Part shown: positions 43,717-51,686 of the stretch, piece by piece
Layout: the number at the start of each line of letters is the position of its first letter
Numbering within the stretch: position 1 is the stretch's first letter
Assembly (NCBI GenBank): GCA_029781975.1
Contig: JAKOVQ010000003.1
Coordinates: forward strand, 62,001-126,000
Reading direction: 5' to 3'
DNA: 64,000 bases
Source: Acidobacteriota bacterium
Lineage (GTDB): Bacteria; Acidobacteriota; Thermoanaerobaculia; UBA5066
Program-made: the position numbers and the translations under genes
Notes under the pieces: generated by a model
What the model was told of the DNA's origin: nothing
Seen by the model: the letters and a program-made list of their open reading frames with translations, nothing else
The model's database searches: none

Positions 43717-44526
43717 GTGTGCCTCGTCGTCCTCGCCCTGGGCGTCCGTCCGGACTTCCCGCTCGTCGTGGCCGCCAACCGGGACGAGTTCTATGCCCGG
43801 CCGACCGAGGCGGCGGCCTTCTGGCCGGAGGCCCCCGGGCTCCTCGCGGGACGGGACCTGCGCGGCGAGGGGACCTGGCTCGGCGTCACGGCCTCCGGTC
43901 GCTTCGCCGCGCTCACCAACTTCCGGGACCCCGCGGCGTTCGACCCCGACGCCCCGTCCCGCGGAGGGCTCGTCCGCGCCTTCCTCCTCGCCGACGAGGA
44001 GCCGGAGGGCTGGCTGACGTGCCTGCGGAGCCGGGCCGGTCGCTACAACCCCTTCAACCTCCTCGTCGGGGCGGCTGGCCGCGTCGCGTCCTTCTCCAGC
44101 CGGACGTCCGAGGTCCGGCTCCTCCCGCCGGGCGTCTACGGCCTCTCGAACCACCTCCTCGACACCCCCTGGCCGAAGGTCGAGAGGGCCCGGGGCGCCG
44201 TCGCGAGGATCCTGCGCCGGAGCCCGGACGGCGCGCTCGAGCCGGACGAGCTGCTGACGGCCCTGGCCGACCGGACGCCGGCGCCCGACGCCGAGCTTCC
44301 CGACACCGGGGTAGGGGTCGAGTGGGAGCGGGCCCTCTCGCCCGTCTTCATCGCGACGCCGGCCTACGGCACGCGCTCCTCGACCGTCTTCGTCGTGGAC
44401 CACAAGGGCTCGGCGCTCTTCGTCGAGAGGACCGTCGCCCCGCCCGGGACCGAAGGGGAGATCCGGCGCCGGATTCCGTTCCCGGGCTGGGACGGGGTGC
44501 CCGGCGCGGCGGCCCCTTCCAGCTGA
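43717..44526 (+). CDS. NRDE (TANGO2-like) family protein
   Basis: 269 residues. The N-terminus, CLVVLALGVRPDFPLVVAANRDEFYARPTEA, carries the near-terminal Cys and the NRDE motif of this Ntn-hydrolase-like family; GRDLRGEGTWLGVTASGRFAALTNFRDP is also diagnostic. Animal relatives are implicated in haem or lipid trafficking; bacterial function is unclear. The GTG start encodes Met followed directly by Cys2, the expected nucleophile position. The stop directly abuts the convergent ferredoxin gene with no gap. Confidence 0.88.
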   Translation: MCLVVLALGVRPDFPLVVAANRDEFYARPTEAAAFWPEAPGLLAGRDLRGEGTWLGVTASGRFAALTNFRDPAAFDPDAPSRGGLVRAFLLADEEPEGWLTCLRSRAGRYNPFNLLVGAAGRVASFSSRTSEVRLLPPGVYGLSNHLLDTPWPKVERARGAVARILRRSPDGALEPDELLTALADRTPAPDAELPDTGVGVEWERALSPVFIATPAYGTRSSTVFVVDHKGSALFVERTVAPPGTEGEIRRRIPFPGWDGVPGAAAPSS

Positions 44527-44901
44527 CTACGGGTCGAGGGGGCCGCCCGGCAGCGGGTGGACCGCGATGACGTACTCGGCTACCGGCCGTCCCCCGAGGA
44601 GGTGCTCCTCGAGGATCCGGTCGAGGACCGGGGGATCGCATCCCCGGTACCACACCCCCTCGGGGTAGACCACGGCGATCGGCCCGTCGGTGCAGATCCG
44701 GAGGCAGTTCGCCTTGCTCCGGAGCGTCCCGCCGGCACCCGAGAGCCCGAGCTCGTCCAGGCGGCGCTTCAGGTGCTCCCAGGCGGCCAGGGAGCGCTCT
44801 CTCTCGCAGCACTTCGGCCTGGTCTGGTCGCAGCAGAGGAAGACGTGCCTGCGGGCACGGGGAATCCCGACCTTCTCGGCGACGGTCCTCGGGTCGTCCA
44901 T
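44527..44901 (-). CDS. Thioredoxin-like [2Fe-2S] ferredoxin
   Basis: 124 residues. [15 protein letters not shown] at about 18-32 and [25 protein letters not shown] at about 61-85 form the cluster ligands, in the Cys pattern of thioredoxin-fold (2Fe-2S) ferredoxins; Cys are at 23, 24, 31, 32, 66 and 70. The rest is compact and soluble. The redox partner is unknown; the decaheme operon starts 324 nt away on the other strand but there is no direct evidence of a link. Confidence 0.88.
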   Translation of the reverse strand: MDDPRTVAEKVGIPRARRHVFLCCDQTRPKCCERERSLAAWEHLKRRLDELGLSGAGGTLRSKANCLRICTDGPIAVVYPEGVWYRGCDPPVLDRILEEHLLGGRPVAEYVIAVHPLPGGPLDP

Positions 44902-45079
44902 CCGCCCTCCGGGCGCCTTCCGGGGTCCCGTCCGGCCCGGCGCTCCGGCCCGGATGATAGGGAGAAGGGCCCGTCCCGGGCGAATCGAGGGGGGGATGAA
45001 ACATTTCGTCGCTTCCCGGAGTCTCGGACCGCTCCTGAGATTCCGTTCCGACGGAGCCTATCTCCCTCTGTTTTAGGGC

Positions 45080-45104
45080 TGATGCGTGCGCATCATTTCG
45101 CATC
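45080..45104. promoter_or_regulatory. Candidate operator: palindrome plus third half-site
   Basis: TGATGCG-TG-CGCATCA is a perfect 7-bp inverted repeat (45080-45095), followed by another CGCATC (45099-45104) placed 10 bp, one helical turn, after the right arm. It ends about 18 nt upstream of the candidate -35, a typical activator position. Confidence 0.5.
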
Positions 45105-45122
45105 TTCACGTCGGTTTTTCGC

Positions 45123-45151
45123 TTCTCACCGGCGAGTCCTCCCCCTACGAT
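45123..45151 (+). promoter_or_regulatory. Candidate promoter of the decaheme operon
   Basis: TTCTCA (4 of 6 to the -35 consensus), 17-nt spacer, TACGAT (-10, 4 of 6). It predicts a start near 45158 and a 5' leader of about 65 nt containing the GCATTAC repeats. Confidence 0.4.
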
Positions 45152-45169
45152 TCGCGCGTGACCCGGGCG

Positions 45170-45187
45170 GCATTACCAGCGCATTAC
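45170..45187 (+). repeat. GCATTAC direct repeat in the mtr leader
   Basis: GCATTAC occurs at 45170-45176 and 45181-45187, 11 bp apart start to start. It may bind a regulator downstream of the promoter, which would suit a repressor. Confidence 0.45.
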
Positions 45188-45224
45188 AGTTGAATTCCGG
45201 ATCAGGCCGGAAGGAGGAAGAGTC

Positions 45225-47258
45225 ATGGCGTTGCTCCAGCGCGGATTCATGTTCGTGATCGCGGCGGGTGCGATGGCGGTCCCGACGCTCATCCCGCAGT
45301 CCCAAGCGCCTCCCGTGGGCGAGAAAGCGAAGGCGAGCGTCCTCGAGCCGAGCCACGTCTCGCCGTACTCGACCGACCAGGTCGAGTACTACCTCACCGA
45401 GGAGCAGATGGACTACGTCCGTCCGGGCCTCAACGTGACGTTCGTCGGCGCCCCCGCGAACTTCGCCCCCGGCCAGAAGCCGACCGTCGAGTTCAAGCTC
45501 ACCGACAACCTCGGCGGGCCGCTCGACCGCCTCGGCATCGACACGCCGGGCGCGATCTCCGTCCGCTGCATCGCGGCCTCGTGGGACGCGACCACGGGCT
45601 ACTACACCGACCTGCTTCAGCCGGCGAACGGCAACCCCGGCGCCGACAGGACCGGGACGCTGACCCAGACCGGGCCGGGCCAGTACAAGTACACGTTCGC
45701 GGGCGCCCTCAACGACTTCGACACGTCCAAGCCGGCGACCATCATGCTGAGCGCCCGCCGGTCCACGACCGACATCGTCGGCAAGGACTACTGGGTCAAC
45801 GCCTACAAGGACTTCCTCCCGACGACCGGGGCCGGCGCGACCACCTACAACATCACGACGAACGCGGCGTGCCTCAACTGCCACGACAGCCTCTCGTTCG
45901 TCGGGACGGGCAACTGGCCTCACGGCGGCAACTACCGCGACGTCAAGACCTGCATGATGTGCCACAACCCGAACAACATGGCGAGCGCGAGCCTTGCCGA
46001 GTTCAACGGGCAGCACTTCTGGCACCTGATCCACTCCGGCCAGTCGGCCGACGTCGGCCCGATCACCTACCCGCAGGACATCCGCAACTGCGATACCTGC
46101 CACGACGCCAAGGCCGCGGGCGGCGGGAGCTGGTACAGCAAGCCCAGCCGCGCGGCCTGCACCGGCTGCCACACCAACGTCGACTTCGCGACGGGCACGA
46201 ACCACGGCCCGGAGAACCTCCCGCAGGCCGACGACAGCAAGTGCGCCAGCTGCCACGCGCCGCAGGGCGACGTGGAGTTCGACGCCTCGATCAAGGGCGC
46301 CCACACCGTCCCCTACAGGAGCACCCAGCTCAAGGGCCTGAAGGCCGAGATCGTCTCCGTCACCTCGGTGGGCGCGGGCAAGAAGCCCGTCGTCACCTTC
46401 AAGATCAGCGACTCGACCGGCGCCCTCGACCCGAAGCCGTTCGGCTCGAACCTGAACGTCCTGATGGGCGGCCCGACGACCGACTACGCGATCGACCCGA
46501 TCCGCCAGCGCGCGGACGGTGCGACGTTCAACGGGACGCTCTGCACCTACACCTTCACCACGGCGATGCCGGACAACGCCAGCGGCACCTGGACGTTCTC
46601 GATCGAGGCGCGCCGCACGGTGGCCCTCAAGAACGCCGACGGGACGACCCAGAACTTCACCGAGGGGGCGATGAACCCCGTCTTCTACGCCTCGGCCGAC
46701 GGGAACTCCGTCGTCGCGCGCCGGACCGTCGTCGACATGGCGGCCTGCAACAAGTGCCACGGGCGCCTCGCGCTCCACGGCGGGCAGCGGCTCAACACGC
46801 AGGAGTGCGTGATGTGCCACAACCCGAACGCGGACGACCACCCGTACCGCAAGCCCGTGGACAACCCGCCGGAGTCGATCTCCTTCCAGCGGATGATCCA
46901 CCGGATCCACACCGGCGAGGAGCTCCACAACGACTTCACGATCATCGGCTTCAACGGGAGCGTGAACAACTACAACGAGGTGACGTTCCCCGGCGACCGC
47001 CGCAACTGCGCGGTCTGCCACGGGACGCCCCGGACGCCCACCTACAACCTGCAGGGCTCCGAGGGGCTCCTGAACGTCAAGACCATGCGCGACTACGTTC
47101 CCGAGGTCGGCCCCGGGACCGCCGCCTGCCTCGGCTGCCACGACGGGCGCGACCAGGCGGCTCACGCCTACCTGATGACCGCTCCGTTCGGCGAGGCCTG
47201 CGCGACCTGCCACGGCGCGAACTCGGATCTCTCTCCCGCCAAGGTCCACGCCAAGTAA
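45225..47258 (+). CDS. mtrC: OmcA/MtrC-family decaheme cytochrome c
   Basis: 677 residues, a candidate cell-surface cytochrome passing electrons to extracellular acceptors. Signal peptide at about 1-25. Ten CxxCH sites start at residues 216, 243, 289, 312, 340, 508, 528, 595, 635 and 659, five in each of two clusters. Each cluster follows a beta-rich domain (about 45-215 and 341-507), the four-domain plan of MtrC/OmcA. Unlike the Shewanella proteins there is no lipobox Cys at the signal-peptide end, so it is probably not lipid-anchored. A strong GGAGGA site precedes the ATG. It heads an operon with decaheme MtrA-like and porin-like MtrB genes. Confidence 0.93.
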   Translation: MALLQRGFMFVIAAGAMAVPTLIPQSQAPPVGEKAKASVLEPSHVSPYSTDQVEYYLTEEQMDYVRPGLNVTFVGAPANFAPGQKPTVEFKLTDNLGGPLDRLGIDTPGAISVRCIAASWDATTGYYTDLLQPANGNPGADRTGTLTQTGPGQYKYTFAGALNDFDTSKPATIMLSARRSTTDIVGKDYWVNAYKDFLPTTGAGATTYNITTNAACLNCHDSLSFVGTGNWPHGGNYRDVKTCMMCHNPNNMASASLAEFNGQHFWHLIHSGQSADVGPITYPQDIRNCDTCHDAKAAGGGSWYSKPSRAACTGCHTNVDFATGTNHGPENLPQADDSKCASCHAPQGDVEFDASIKGAHTVPYRSTQLKGLKAEIVSVTSVGAGKKPVVTFKISDSTGALDPKPFGSNLNVLMGGPTTDYAIDPIRQRADGATFNGTLCTYTFTTAMPDNASGTWTFSIEARRTVALKNADGTTQNFTEGAMNPVFYASADGNSVVARRTVVDMAACNKCHGRLALHGGQRLNTQECVMCHNPNADDHPYRKPVDNPPESISFQRMIHRIHTGEELHNDFTIIGFNGSVNNYNEVTFPGDRRNCAVCHGTPRTPTYNLQGSEGLLNVKTMRDYVPEVGPGTAACLGCHDGRDQAAHAYLMTAPFGEACATCHGANSDLSPAKVHAK

Positions 47259-47279
47259 CCAGACGAGGAGCCAGGCCCT

Positions 47280-47332
47280 CCGGCCCGTGTGGGCCGGGGG
47301 GCCGGGCTGTCCGGGGGCGGCGAAGACCGCCC
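47280..47332 (+). promoter_or_regulatory. Intercistronic hairpins in the mtr operon
   Basis: ccggccc-gtgt-gggccgg (47280-47297) and gggcgg-cgaaga-ccgccc (47315-47332) lie in the 98-nt gap between the first two genes. They have no T tract, so they may mark an RNA-processing or partial-termination point. Confidence 0.4.
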
Positions 47333-47356
47333 GCCTCCGGGGAGAAGGGGACGCAG

Positions 47357-48226
47357 ATGGTGAAAAGACCGCTGGGGCCGACCGCCCTCGCGCTCCTCGT
47401 CGCGCTGGCGTTCTGGCCAGGCCGCATGAAGGCGGCCGACGCCACGTGCGCCGACTGCCACGAGCAGGCGAAGACGTTCTCGGCCAACCCGCACGGCCGC
47501 GCCAAGTGCGACGTGCCCGGCGACGCGGCGTGCGTGAGCTGCCACGGCGACGGCAAGAAGCACATGGAGGAAGGCGGCGACAAGCAATACATCAGAGGCC
47601 TGCACGGCCGGGCGGGCGCCAACGTCTGCCTGACCTGCCACGACGTCACGACCGAGCACGAGTCGTTCCGGGACGGCGCGCACGGCGCCACCGAGACGGT
47701 GAACTGCCTCTCGTGCCACAGCATCCACAGCCCCGCGCCGAGGGCGGCGCACCTCCTGAAGAAGACCCAGCCCGACCTGTGCGCCTCGTGCCACCAGGGC
47801 CAGGCCGCGTCCCTGCGGGACAAGCCCTACAAGCACCACGTCGGGCGCGGGGGGTTCGAGTGCTCCTCGTGCCACGACCCGCACGGGCGGAAGGGCGAGG
47901 GGATGCTCAAGCTCGGACGGGGAGGCGACGGCCCGTGCGTCACCTGCCACACCGAGAAGAGGGGCCCGTTCGTCTTCGAGCACGTCGGCCCCACCGTGGG
48001 CGGGTGCCTCTCGTGCCACACGCCGCACGGCTCGCCGAACCCGAGGCAGCTGATCCGGTCGAACGTGAACCAGCTCTGCCTCGAGTGCCATTCCCAGCTG
48101 GGCGGCTCGTTCCTCGGATCGAGGCCCCCCGCCACCCACAACCAGAACCTCGCCCGCTGGCGGAACTGCACGACGTGCCATACGGCCGTCCACGGCTCCA
48201 ACCAGTCGCAGCAGCTGCTGAAGTAG
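47357..48226 (+). CDS. mtrA: DmsE/MtrA-family periplasmic decaheme cytochrome c
   Basis: 289 residues. A signal peptide ends near residue 26 (RMKAAD), followed by ten CxxCH sites: CADCH (31), CVSCH, CLTCH, CLSCH, CASCH, CSSCH, CVTCH, CLSCH, CLECH and CTTCH. Spacing is regular, with SIHSPAPRAAHLL and CSSCHDPHG segments as in MtrA/DmsE. It should sit inside the barrel of the next gene product and carry electrons across the outer membrane. The preceding spacer (98 nt) contains two hairpins. The ATG at 47357 lies just after GGGGACG, a weak ribosome site. Confidence 0.93.
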   Translation: MVKRPLGPTALALLVALAFWPGRMKAADATCADCHEQAKTFSANPHGRAKCDVPGDAACVSCHGDGKKHMEEGGDKQYIRGLHGRAGANVCLTCHDVTTEHESFRDGAHGATETVNCLSCHSIHSPAPRAAHLLKKTQPDLCASCHQGQAASLRDKPYKHHVGRGGFECSSCHDPHGRKGEGMLKLGRGGDGPCVTCHTEKRGPFVFEHVGPTVGGCLSCHTPHGSPNPRQLIRSNVNQLCLECHSQLGGSFLGSRPPATHNQNLARWRNCTTCHTAVHGSNQSQQLLK

Positions 48227-48236
48227 GAGGAGAGAG

Positions 48237-50189
48237 ATGAGATCCCGCAAGCTCCTCTCCTCGGCCCTCGTCCTCGCGGCGCTCGTCTCCGGCCGGGCCC
48301 TCGCGCAGGACGTCCCCGTCGACCTCGAGATCGGCTACCGCTGGCTCGACGTGACGGGGAACAAGGACATGTACCGGACCCAGGTCAACGAGCGTGACGG
48401 CATCCTCCTGAAGAACCTCACGTTCTCCCTGGGCGACATCCGCAACCCGACCTTCATCGACAGCTTCCGGATCGACGCCGCCGACTTCGGCGCGGGCCCC
48501 TCGGGCTCGGTCAGGCTCGAGGCCGGTCGGACCAGCTTCTGGAAGGCCCGCGTCACCTACCGGCGGGACGAGCTCTTCTCGGCACTCCCGGCCTTCGCGA
48601 ACCCGCTCCTCGACTCGACCGGCGTCATCCCCGGCCAGCACACGGAGGACCGGACGCGCAACATGGTCGACGTCGACGTGGAGATCCTCCCCGGCGGCGT
48701 CATCACCCCGCTCCTCGGCTACACGCTCAACAAGTACGAGGGCCCGGGGCGGACGACCTACCACATCGGCGAGGACGAGTTCCGCCTCGAGCAGGGGCTC
48801 GACGACAAGGACCAGGAGTTCCGCGTCGGCCTCGCCTTCAACGCCGGCCCCGTCTGGGGCCAGGTGACCCAGGGCTGGAGGCAGTACAGCGGGACCGAGA
48901 ACCTCAGCCTCGTCTCCGGGGCCGGTGCCGGGAACAACCCGGGCACGGTCCTCGGCACGCCGGTCACCCTGACGAGCTTCCGGCACTCCACGTCGACCGA
49001 CGTCGACACCCCGGTGACGAACGCCATGGTGGCCTGGAAGGTGATCCCCGCCCTGAAGATCTCCGGCATGTACGTGAGGACGAAGGGCGACAGCGACACC
49101 TCCAGCCGCGAGGACGCCTCCGGCTCGCTCGTCTCCTTCGAGCTCTCGCGGTTCTTCGCGGGCCTCGCGGGGTCGGTCTCCTCGAGCGCGTCCGCGACCT
49201 TCTGGCGCGGCAGCGGCCGCGCCGACATCCACATCGCCGACGGCATCGACGTCACGGCCGGCTACACCAAGCGGAACCGGACGGTCGACGGCTTCGCCCT
49301 CATCTCCGACCTCTACTCGTCGACGACGTCCTGGATCGGGATGGCGCCCGGCGACATCACCGCGATCCTCCAGGCCAACACCTCGCTCGAGCGCGACGAG
49401 AGCATCTTCGACGTCGCCGCCACGGCGAAGGGGCTCGGCCCCATCTCCCTGCGCGCCGGCTGGTCCGAGAACAAGGCGGACATCACGGTCCGCAACGACG
49501 CCTCCGAGGTCGTCGCTTCCGACAACGGGCAGGGCGGCAGCTTCAGCCGCCGCGTCCGCCGGTTCGACGGGTCGGCCTCCATGTCCCTCTCCGTCATCAC
49601 CCTCGGGGTGGACTACCGGCGCGAGAGCGCCGACACCGCGGTCATGAGGACCGACTTCCTCACCCGCGACCGGCTCCGGGTCCGGCTCGGCCTCGACCCG
49701 ACGCCGTGGCTCCACGTCGGCGGGACCGCCGAGGGGACCGACTACGACAACGACGGCGTCGGCTCGGGCTACACCGGCAAGGGCCGGCAGTACGCCGGCG
49801 ACCTCGAGATCGGCCCCGCGGACTTCCTCCGCGGCCGCCTCTCGATCGCCCGCTACGAGTCGAGCTCCGACATCCCCGTCGTCAACCCCTACCCGTACGC
49901 CGTGGTCAACTCCGGCTACGAGGAGAAGGGCGACACGATCGACGGCGGCGTCATGCTCCACGCCGGTCCGGTCCTGCTCGACGCCTCGGTCGGGCGGCTC
50001 GACAACGGCGGCACCTTCCCCTTCACGATGGACCGGGTCCGGGTCCGCGCCGAGTTCCAGGTGCACCCGAAGGTCGGTCTCGTCGGCACGTGGGACAACG
50101 ACAAGTACCGGGAGATGGACCGGTCGTACGGCTCGCTGGCCGACTACGACGGCAACCGCTACGGGTTCTTCATCCGGTTCCGGCAGTAG
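48237..50189 (+). CDS. mtrB: MtrB/PioB-family outer-membrane beta-barrel
   Basis: 650 residues. Signal peptide ends at ALAQ (residues 21-24). The mature part starts DVPVDLEIGYRWLDVTGNKDMYRTQVNERDGILLKNLTF, the usual N-terminus of decaheme-associated barrel proteins, and alternates hydrophobic and polar residues throughout with many Tyr/Trp girdle residues, ending in an aromatic-rich strand (NRYGFFIRFRQ). I see no Cys, so the N-terminal CxxC of Shewanella MtrB is absent, as in PioB-like members. It forms the sheath for the MtrA-like cytochrome. The gene begins 10 nt after mtrA and is followed by a strong terminator. Confidence 0.92.
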   Translation: MRSRKLLSSALVLAALVSGRALAQDVPVDLEIGYRWLDVTGNKDMYRTQVNERDGILLKNLTFSLGDIRNPTFIDSFRIDAADFGAGPSGSVRLEAGRTSFWKARVTYRRDELFSALPAFANPLLDSTGVIPGQHTEDRTRNMVDVDVEILPGGVITPLLGYTLNKYEGPGRTTYHIGEDEFRLEQGLDDKDQEFRVGLAFNAGPVWGQVTQGWRQYSGTENLSLVSGAGAGNNPGTVLGTPVTLTSFRHSTSTDVDTPVTNAMVAWKVIPALKISGMYVRTKGDSDTSSREDASGSLVSFELSRFFAGLAGSVSSSASATFWRGSGRADIHIADGIDVTAGYTKRNRTVDGFALISDLYSSTTSWIGMAPGDITAILQANTSLERDESIFDVAATAKGLGPISLRAGWSENKADITVRNDASEVVASDNGQGGSFSRRVRRFDGSASMSLSVITLGVDYRRESADTAVMRTDFLTRDRLRVRLGLDPTPWLHVGGTAEGTDYDNDGVGSGYTGKGRQYAGDLEIGPADFLRGRLSIARYESSSDIPVVNPYPYAVVNSGYEEKGDTIDGGVMLHAGPVLLDASVGRLDNGGTFPFTMDRVRVRAEFQVHPKVGLVGTWDNDKYREMDRSYGSLADYDGNRYGFFIRFRQ

Positions 50190-50199
50190 CTGAAACGGA

Positions 50200-50227
50200 C
50201 CCGCCGGCGCGCAGGCGCGCCGGCGGG
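50200..50227. repeat. 13-bp perfect palindromic element after mtrB
   Basis: cccgccggcgcgc / gcgcgccggcggg, 13 complementary bases each side with a 2-nt centre. Part of it (gcgcaggcgcgccggc) recurs at 20103-20118. Probable REP-like or terminator-support element. Confidence 0.5.
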
Positions 50228-50243
50228 CCTCAAACTCCGACAA

Positions 50244-50278
50244 GGGCGCCCCGGGTCACCCCGGGGCGCTCGCTTTTT
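50244..50278 (+). terminator. Rho-independent terminator of the mtr operon
   Basis: A 10-bp perfect stem (gcgccccggg / cccggggcgc, loop tcac), extended by two weaker pairs, is followed at once by cgcttttt. Ends transcription after mtrB. Confidence 0.8.
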
Positions 50279-50327
50279 GCCCCTCCCGCCGAGCGTCGCG
50301 GCCGCCGGGGGACGGCCGCGACGGGCT

Positions 50328-51686
50328 TCAGCGCATCGCCTCCATCGGCGAGAGGCGCGAGGCCCGCAGGGCGGGGTAGAGGCCGAAGACGAGCGCGAGG
50401 CCGAGGGCGACGACCCACGCGATCACCATGCCGACGGGATTCACCGGGAGGCCGTAGGGGAAGAGGGCGGAGAGGCCGCGGCAGAGGGCCCCGCCGGCGA
50501 GCGTCCCGAGGAACGCGCCGAGGGCGGCCAGGACGAGCGCCTCGAGGAGGAACTGGACCAGGATCTCGCCGTCCGACGCGCCCATCGCCTTCCTGAGGCC
50601 GATCTCGTATCGCCGGTCGGCGAAGGAGATGAGCATGACGGAGAGGACCCCGACGCCGCCGACGAGGAGGACCGTCGCGGCGAGGCTCGAGAGGACGATC
50701 CGCCAGCCGCGGACCTGCTCGAGGAAGCGCTGCCACGCGCGTGCGATCTCGGCCTCCAGGTCCTTGACCTCCACGTCCTCGATGCCGTGGTGGGCCTGCC
50801 GGGCGCGCGCCACCATCACCGACGTCACCTCGTCGAGGTCCGCCCGGCTGCGGAGCTTCACGCCGAGCTGGTCGAGCGAGTGCCCCGGGTTGACCCGGTC
50901 CATGAACGTCTCGAGCGGGATCAGGAAGCCGTTGGCGTCCATGTAGTTCTCGTCGCTGAAGATCTGGCCCGCGGCCAGGACGCCGACGATCCGGTACGGG
51001 ACCCCTTCGAGGACGACGTCGCGCCCCACGGGATCGGTCCCGCCGAAGAGCTTGGACCCGAGCGTCGCGCCGACCACCGCGACGGTGCTCCTGCGCCGCT
51101 CGTCGTCCTCGGTGAGGCCGCGCCCGACGCCGATCGGCCGGTTCATCAGGAGCGAGTAGTCGTGGGTCACGCCCGCCACGAAGACGCGCTCGGCGCCTCC
51201 CGCGACGCGGACGGTGGTCCGGGCGTTCGCGCGCGGGATGAAGCCGAGGACCTTCGGGTGCGGCGCCGTGAGCCGCGAGAGGTCCTCGTAACGGAGGCCG
51301 GGGCTCATCGCGAACCGCTTCTGCTCCTCGCTCGTCGTCGGGGCCTTGGGGACGAGGAGGAGCGTCCCGTCCCAGCTCATGCCGGCGACGCCGGTCGAGA
51401 TCTTGTCGACGACGCCGTCCATGACCGACGTCATCACGACGAGGGTGAAGACGCCGAGCATCAGGAGCGAGAGGGTGAGGATCGAGCGGAGCTTGTGGGC
51501 CCAGAGCTCGACGAAGCCTCCCTGGACGACCTCCCCCACGAGCGCGAAGCGCGCCAGGGCGGACGTGCGCGGGCGGGGGAGGGACGCGGACGGGGCGGGC
51601 GGCGCCCCGGCCGCCGGGCCGTCGGGCTCCCCGGGCGGCGTCCCGAAGGGTCCCGGTCCGTCGAGCGAGAGCAGGCGCTCACTCAT
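50328..51686 (-). CDS. MacB-type ABC transporter permease
   Basis: 452 residues. N-terminal disordered Gly/Pro/Ala segment (1-45), first span in LRSILTLSLLMLGVFTLVVMTSVM (about 66-90), a large periplasmic MacB_PCD domain (about 95-325), then three spans in the FtsX domain beginning RIVLSSLAATVLLVGGVGVLSVMLISFADRRYEIGLRKAMGAS and ending YPALRASRLSPMEAMR, the diagnostic FtsX/MacB C-terminus. It overlaps the neighbouring permease gene by 8 nt. Two permeases in one cluster suggest a heterodimeric transporter with the single ATPase. Confidence 0.92.
   Translation of the reverse strand: MSERLLSLDGPGPFGTPPGEPDGPAAGAPPAPSASLPRPRTSALARFALVGEVVQGGFVELWAHKLRSILTLSLLMLGVFTLVVMTSVMDGVVDKISTGVAGMSWDGTLLLVPKAPTTSEEQKRFAMSPGLRYEDLSRLTAPHPKVLGFIPRANARTTVRVAGGAERVFVAGVTHDYSLLMNRPIGVGRGLTEDDERRRSTVAVVGATLGSKLFGGTDPVGRDVVLEGVPYRIVGVLAAGQIFSDENYMDANGFLIPLETFMDRVNPGHSLDQLGVKLRSRADLDEVTSVMVARARQAHHGIEDVEVKDLEAEIARAWQRFLEQVRGWRIVLSSLAATVLLVGGVGVLSVMLISFADRRYEIGLRKAMGASDGEILVQFLLEALVLAALGAFLGTLAGGALCRGLSALFPYGLPVNPVGMVIAWVVALGLALVFGLYPALRASRLSPMEAMR

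Larger units (their letters stand above)
44902..45224. other. Upstream region of the decaheme operon
   Basis: A 323-nt gene-free stretch between divergent ferredoxin and mtr genes. From about 44990 to 45130 it is visibly AT-richer than the rest of the window. It holds a perfect palindrome with a third half-site, a candidate promoter and a pair of direct repeats (listed separately). I looked for a cyclic-di-GMP (GEMM) riboswitch and did not see its conserved core. Confidence 0.6.

Noticed and set aside
44902-45224. Cyclic-di-GMP (GEMM) riboswitch before the cytochrome operon
   Set aside because: Such riboswitches precede cytochrome genes in some Geobacter, but the conserved core sequences could not be found here.
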